NCBI RefSeq assembly: GCF_003086295.3
Contig: NC_092051.1
Span: 12,454,810 to 12,518,809, forward strand
Source of the DNA: Arachis hypogaea
Lineage: Eukaryota > Streptophyta > Magnoliopsida > Fabales > Fabaceae
DNA length: 64,000 nucleotides
Direction: 5' to 3'
In this document: positions 59,477-64,000 of the stretch, piece after piece
Position numbering within the stretch: position 1 is the first letter of the stretch
Layout: the number at the start of each line of letters is the position of its first letter
The notes under the pieces: generated by a model
Told to the model about the DNA's origin: nothing
The model's database searches: none
What the model saw: only the letters and a program-made list of their open reading frames with translations
Program-made: the position numbers and the translations under genes

Positions 59477-62400
59477 TGATCTTTAGTTCATGGAACGTTA
59501 GGGGGTTGAGGGGGACGGAAAGTTGAGAATGATTAAAGATCTAAAGAAAAAGTATAGACTTCACATGTTAGGTCTGATTGAGATTAAAAGGCAAGTAATG
59601 ACAAAGTTTGATGTAGAAAATATCTGGGGATGTGATAATGTTGGGTGGGATTATGTTGAGTCTGATGGTGCATCAGGTGGGTTGTTATTAATGTGGGATA
59701 ATATGACATTTAAATTGAATAATTGTTATAAAGGAGAGATATGGTTGTGTGCGGAAGGGATGATATTGAAAAATAATTTCAATTGTGCTTTTGTATTGGT
59801 TTATGGTGCTCATACTAGAGATGGAAAACTTGCTGTGTGGGAGGAGTTGAGTTATGTAGCTGGACTATGTCAGGTCCCTTGTTGTTTTATGGGAGATTTT
59901 AATGAGATTGTACAAGTGGAGGAAAGAGAAGGTACTACTAGCTTATCAGCATCTGCTGAAGAGTTCAGAAACTGGATACAAGAAATGCACTTGGTGAACC
60001 TGCCGCTTTATGAACGTAAGTTTACTTGGTTCAGAGGTCGTTCATGTAGTCGGATTGATAGAGTACTGGTTAGTCTGGAATGGGTCGAGGAGTTCCCTAA
60101 GATTCGATTAAGAGGAGGGCCAAGAGGATTGTCAGATCATTGCCCGTTGATAGTTGAAGATACAAGGTTGAAATATGGTCCTAGACCGTTCCGAAGCCTA
60201 GACTCGTGGTTCACACATGAAGGTTTCCTAAGAATGTTTAAAGAGGAATGGAGGGGATTAGGGGAGATGCATTTTACAGATAAATTGAAGGCGTTGACGG
60301 TTCCTCTGGGGAGATGGCACAGAGACAATTTTGGTGACATGGATAGGAAAATTATGAGGTTTGAGGAAGAGATCAAGAAGATAGATGACATGGTAAGTAA
60401 TGGAATATATGATGGAACAGTGGAGGCTAGAAGAAAGGCGCTAGTGACTTGCTGTGAGAAGTGGTATATGAGAAAAGAATTGAACTGGAAACAAATGTCA
60501 CGTTCCCGGCTTGCGAAAAACATGGACAGAAACACCAGGTACTTCCACAATTTAGCTTCAACAAGAAGGAGGAACAACATGATTGATGCTTTGGTAATTA
60601 ATGGGAGGTTGGTCAGAAATCAAGCAAGAATAAAAATCGCCATCCGTGGTTCCTACAAGAATCTATATCATCAGGAGAAGTCTCCTTCTGTGGGATTTAG
60701 GGATGGTCTGGTGGAGGTGATAACTCAAGAGGATGTTGAGGCTTTAGAAGTGATGCAGTCGGTGGAGGAGGTTCAAGAGGCAGTGTGGGATTGTGAATCA
60801 TCTAGGGCTCCAGGCAGTGACGGATACAACATGAACTTTATCAAGAAATGTTGGGAAGAGATTGGAGCTGAGTTCACGTCAGCTGTGTTGGGGTTCTTTC
60901 AAACATTTAGATTACCGAAGGACTCTAATATAACTTGGGTTGCGTTGGCACCAAAGTTCATCAGAGCAAAGGAGATAAAGGACCTTCGACCAATTAGTAT
61001 GGTTGGCTGTGTATATAAAGTGATTTCAAAGGTTCTGGTCAAGAGGATGAGAGCTGTTATGCCAGGTCTGGTTGGAGAGACTCAGAGTGCTTTTGTCAAA
61101 GGCGAAAAATACACGATGGAGCTCTTATTGCATGTGAAACGGTACATTGGCTTAAAAGGAGGAAGAAGGAAGCGGCAATAATCAAACTCGACTTCCAAAA
61201 GGCATATGATAGGGTCAAATGGAGTTTTGTGGACATTGTGTTGCAGAAGATGAGTTTTGGGCAACGATGGCGGGAGTGGGTTATGGAGTGTGTCGGCACG
61301 ACCTCTATGTCGGTGTTGATAAATGGTTCGCCAACGAGGCCATTTAAGATGGAAAGAGGTCTAAGGCAAGGTGATCCGCTATCCCCATTCTTGTTTGTGC
61401 TCGTAGTTGATGTTCTACACAGAATGATTAGCGAGGCAGTTAGGAACGGGCGGATAACCCCTCTGTTTGTAGGGAGAGATAATATAGAATTGTCACATCT
61501 CCAGTTTGCTGATGACACTGTGTTGTTCTATCCGCCAGAAGAGGAGACTATAAAGAATTATAAGAGACTTCTACGATGTTTTGAGCTGATGTCGGGATTA
61601 GCCATCAATTTTGATAAATCCAGTTTGATCCCTATCAACTGTGACCAACAGTGGGTTCGAAGTACGTGCAATCTGTTGGGATGCAAGGAGGCAACTCTCC
61701 TAGTCTGTTACCTTGGAATCCCCTTAGGAGCCAATCCGAGGTTGATTAAGACTTGGAACCCAATTATAGATAAAGTAGAGGAGAAGCTCAGCTTGTGGAA
61801 ATCTAAGATACTCAACAAAGCGGGAAAATTGGTGCTCATAAAAGCAGTACTATGCAGCCTATCAGTATATTATTTAAGCTTATACAAGATGCCGAAAGTG
61901 GTTGCAGAGAAATTGATTTCATTACAGAGAAGGTTCCTGTGGAGTAAGGAGGATGGAAGGAATGGGATGGCGTTGGTTAGCTGGGATGTAGTCCAGACCC
62001 CAAAAAAGTTAGGAGGGCTAGGAGTTGGAAATGCGATGGTTCGGAATACAGCACTCCTGTTTAAGTGGTGGTGGAGATTCTCTAAAGAGGAGTGCCCATT
62101 GTGGAAGAAGGTGGTTTGTTCGTGCAATAATCTCTCTCCTAATAAGCTTTTATCTTCCCAGACATTACCTGCTAAAGGGGGTCCATGGAAAGACATATGT
62201 CAGCTGCAGATTAAGGAGCAACATATAAGAGACAAGATGATAACTGACTTGTCTATGGAGGTTGGTGATGGCATAAGGACTCACTTTTGGGAAGATATCT
62301 AGCTCAGGTGTGGACCTCTAAAGGATAGGTTTCCAAGGCTATTCTCGGTTTCAACCCAAAAAGGATCTGTCATAGGGGACTGTGGGTTCTGGGATGAGTT

Positions 62401-63085
62401 TGAGTGGGTTTGGAACTTCCATTAGAGACGTGAGCTATTCCAATGGGAGTTGGATCTGGTGAATCAGCTACATGATACCTTGAGACCGGTTAACCTAGCT
62501 GTTGAAAGAGAGGATAGAGTTGTCTGGAAGTTCGACAAACTAGGTGTTTTTTCTATTAACTCATTTGTGCAGGTATTACAGGCGGAAACACTTCCGGAGG
62601 ACATAGCAAGCTATAGCTTCACCAAGACAATTTGGAAAGGATTAGTTCCCCCAAGAGTTGAACTACTTGCCTGGTTTGTTTTGATAGGCAGGGTGAACAC
62701 TAAAGAAAGGTTGTGTCGTCTTGGAATTGTTAATCAGGAGGAGAACATGTGTGTGTTATGTAATAAGGATGTTGAATATATCCACCACTTGTTCCTTGGT
62801 TGTGAATTTTCTTGGCAGGTGTGGTGCGTTTGGCTATCAGATTTTGGTAGACCATGGTCAGTCCCAGGTTCGCTGAAGGAACACTTCCAAAGCTGGACAC
62901 GTGCTACAAATAGGAAAGAGGAGCGCAAGAAGTGGTTCATAAGTTTCTTCTCAATTGTGTGGAACATCTGGTTAGAAAAGAACAGGAGGTTGTTTCAGAA
63001 TATAGGAAAGAGTACGGCAGACATTATCAGTCTGTCGCTTCTTAATTTTAGGGAGTGGAGGTATGGGGATCCCTTTAGTTGTTGA
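59477..63085 (+). pseudogene. LINE ORF2: endonuclease, reverse transcriptase, zf-RVT
   Basis: Begins at ATG 59477 (IFSSWNVRGLRG, the APE-type endonuclease start). A one-base loss near 59517 then breaks the frame. Endonuclease landmarks follow: LGLIEIKR, MGDFNEI, RIDRVLVS and LSDHCPL. RT: RAPGSDGYNMNF, DLRPISMVG, AFVKG, and after a frame change near 61160-61180 LDFQKAYDRVKW, GLRQGDPLSPFLF and QFADDT (catalytic Asp pair, about 61506). Then a TAG at 62300-62302 (WEDI stop) and another near 62424. The zf-RVT part is IWKGLVPPRVELLAWF, then CVLCNKDVEYIHHLFLGC with its Cys/His pattern. Two frame changes and two stops mean no full product. The parts in order match plant L1 elements of about 1200-1300 codons. 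Confidence 0.9.
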
Positions 63086-63205
63086 TGGCAATGTCGGAGA
63101 TAACATTGGGGTTACTTTAGTTTTGGTTTCTTTGTAGGATGTACTTCTAGTTTGTTGTTTCCCTTGCTTGATTTGCTCCACGTTTGTGTTGAGCTTCTTT
63201 GTTTC

Positions 63206-63222
63206 AAAAAAAAAAAAAAAAA
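63206..63222 (+). other. LINE poly(A) tail
   Basis: Seventeen A after TTTGTTTC, at the 3' end expected from target-primed reverse transcription. Confidence 0.85.
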
Positions 63223-64000
63223 CAGTATAACATATACGGATAGGTGGTCAGAAAAATTTTTGTCTCTTGTATGGTGTGTATTAACGAAAAAGTTCATAAA
63301 AGAAAAAGAAAAAGACAGCTAAAGGTAATAAGCTTATAGCTAAATGATGATTTATATTGGTAAGCCAGCCATATTAAAATAAATTCTGGATGGCTGGAAG
63401 CTGATGGGCTCTGTGAATCACGTGTGTATGTATATGGAATTCATTAGTTTGTAAATGAGAAAATAATTAAAATAATAAAGTAGGCTGAATTATTTTTTAC
63501 TAACACCGATGCATGCCCAAAAAGAATAGATAATTTTTTAATTAGTGTTCTAATAATACGTTATAATAATGACCCCAAAAAAATACAAAGGTTATATAAT
63601 TAATTATTTACCTATTCTGCAGGAAACAATAAATTAAGAATAATATAATAAATTCGTTTTTTAAATTTTTTGGTTGAAAAGTTTAATTTTTAACAAAATT
63701 TAATTATTAAATCAGTTACTAAACTTATTACACAAATTAATTTTCATGTTAAATTCTATAAAAAATAGACAAACCAACTTCCATTATCATTTAAAAAAAT
63801 ATTAAAAGATTATTAAAATTTATTATTTTTGACCATCACTTAATCATAAACTCAATTCTTTTAGTTTATATTTTTTAATTTAGTAATTCAATAACATAAT
63901 TTTAGATATTAATGACTAAGTGATAATAAAAAATAATAAATTTTGTTAATTTTTTAGTATTTTTTATTATTTAATAAAAATATGAATATTTATATAGACA
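63223..64000. other. AT-rich flank, no gene seen
   Basis: Non-coding to the window end; short A/T runs and no recognisable element. Confidence 0.5.

Larger units (their letters stand above)
58400..63222 (+). mobile_element. LINE (L1-type non-LTR retrotransposon), 5'-truncated and mutated
   Basis: Order is ORF1 remnant, endonuclease, reverse transcriptase, zf-RVT region, 3' UTR and a 17-base poly(A) at 63206-63222. GC content and codon use change sharply from the AT-rich flank at about 58400, which I take as the 5' edge. Most of ORF1 (DUF4283 and zinc-knuckle parts) is missing. No clear target-site duplication was found. Lesions in ORF2 make it inactive. Confidence 0.88.

Noticed and set aside
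1..64000. CRISPR arrays, rRNA or tRNA genes
   Set aside because: No regularly spaced short identical repeats with unique spacers and no recognisable rRNA or tRNA sequence; tRNA-like strings are retroelement primer-binding sites.

Overview
This is a repeat-rich plant nuclear window, most likely from a legume. I lean towards Arachis (peanut or a wild relative). One reason is a two-copy gene family at the left edge whose protein I associate with Ulp1-protease-linked elements abundant in Arachis. Others are legume-flavoured fragments (Nod19-like, LysM receptor kinase), AT-rich intergenic DNA and the LTR/CACTA/MULE composition. I see no clearly intact single-copy host gene, no rRNA or tRNA gene and no CRISPR. 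Nearly everything is transposable elements, nested in each other, plus exon-sized pieces of host genes they carry. All family names come from reading translations by eye; no database search was run.

Layout. 1-5830: two tandem, decayed copies of the 5' part of one multi-exon gene on the minus strand (copy A runs off the left edge). 6316-19721: a Ty1/copia retrotransposon (TSD AAAAT) with broken gag-pol. A 1.14-kb PIF/Harbinger-like element (TSD TAA) sits before its 3' LTR. A 6.75-kb Mutator-like element with ~350-bp inverted repeats sits inside the 3' LTR. That MULE is a Pack-MULE: it carries the intron-containing 3' end of a phage-type RNA polymerase gene (RPOT) and, convergent to it, the 3' end of a kanadaptin gene. 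19727-26577: a GC-rich leader-like segment, then a region holding exons of a TBC (Rab-GAP) gene, a cytokinin-receptor-type receiver domain and a plant MAP kinase. 26578-35395: a CACTA element (TSD GCA) inserted in a MAP-kinase exon. It carries, all on the plus strand, pieces of at least five host genes: SnRK1 alpha, branched-chain aminotransferase, 2OG-Fe(II) oxygenase, LysM receptor kinase and an ARM-repeat protein. 37440-41783: the right part of another CACTA element, with a Transposase_24-like gene and an antisense Nod19-type last exon. 43162-47907: a second copy of 20872-25604. 47908-49971: the 5' LTR and PBS of a Ty3/gypsy-like element with no visible gag-pol. 50246-54368: a young Ty1/copia element with one long open pol frame but almost no gag. 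About 58400-63222: a 5'-truncated, mutated L1-type LINE. The rest is AT-rich non-coding DNA.

How it works together: these genes do not form a pathway. The window records repeated gene-fragment capture by DNA transposons (Mutator and CACTA), followed by nesting and duplication. The captured pieces keep introns, so capture was at DNA level. Most carry single-base frameshifts or stops, so they look like pseudogenes, though chimeric or antisense transcripts remain possible.
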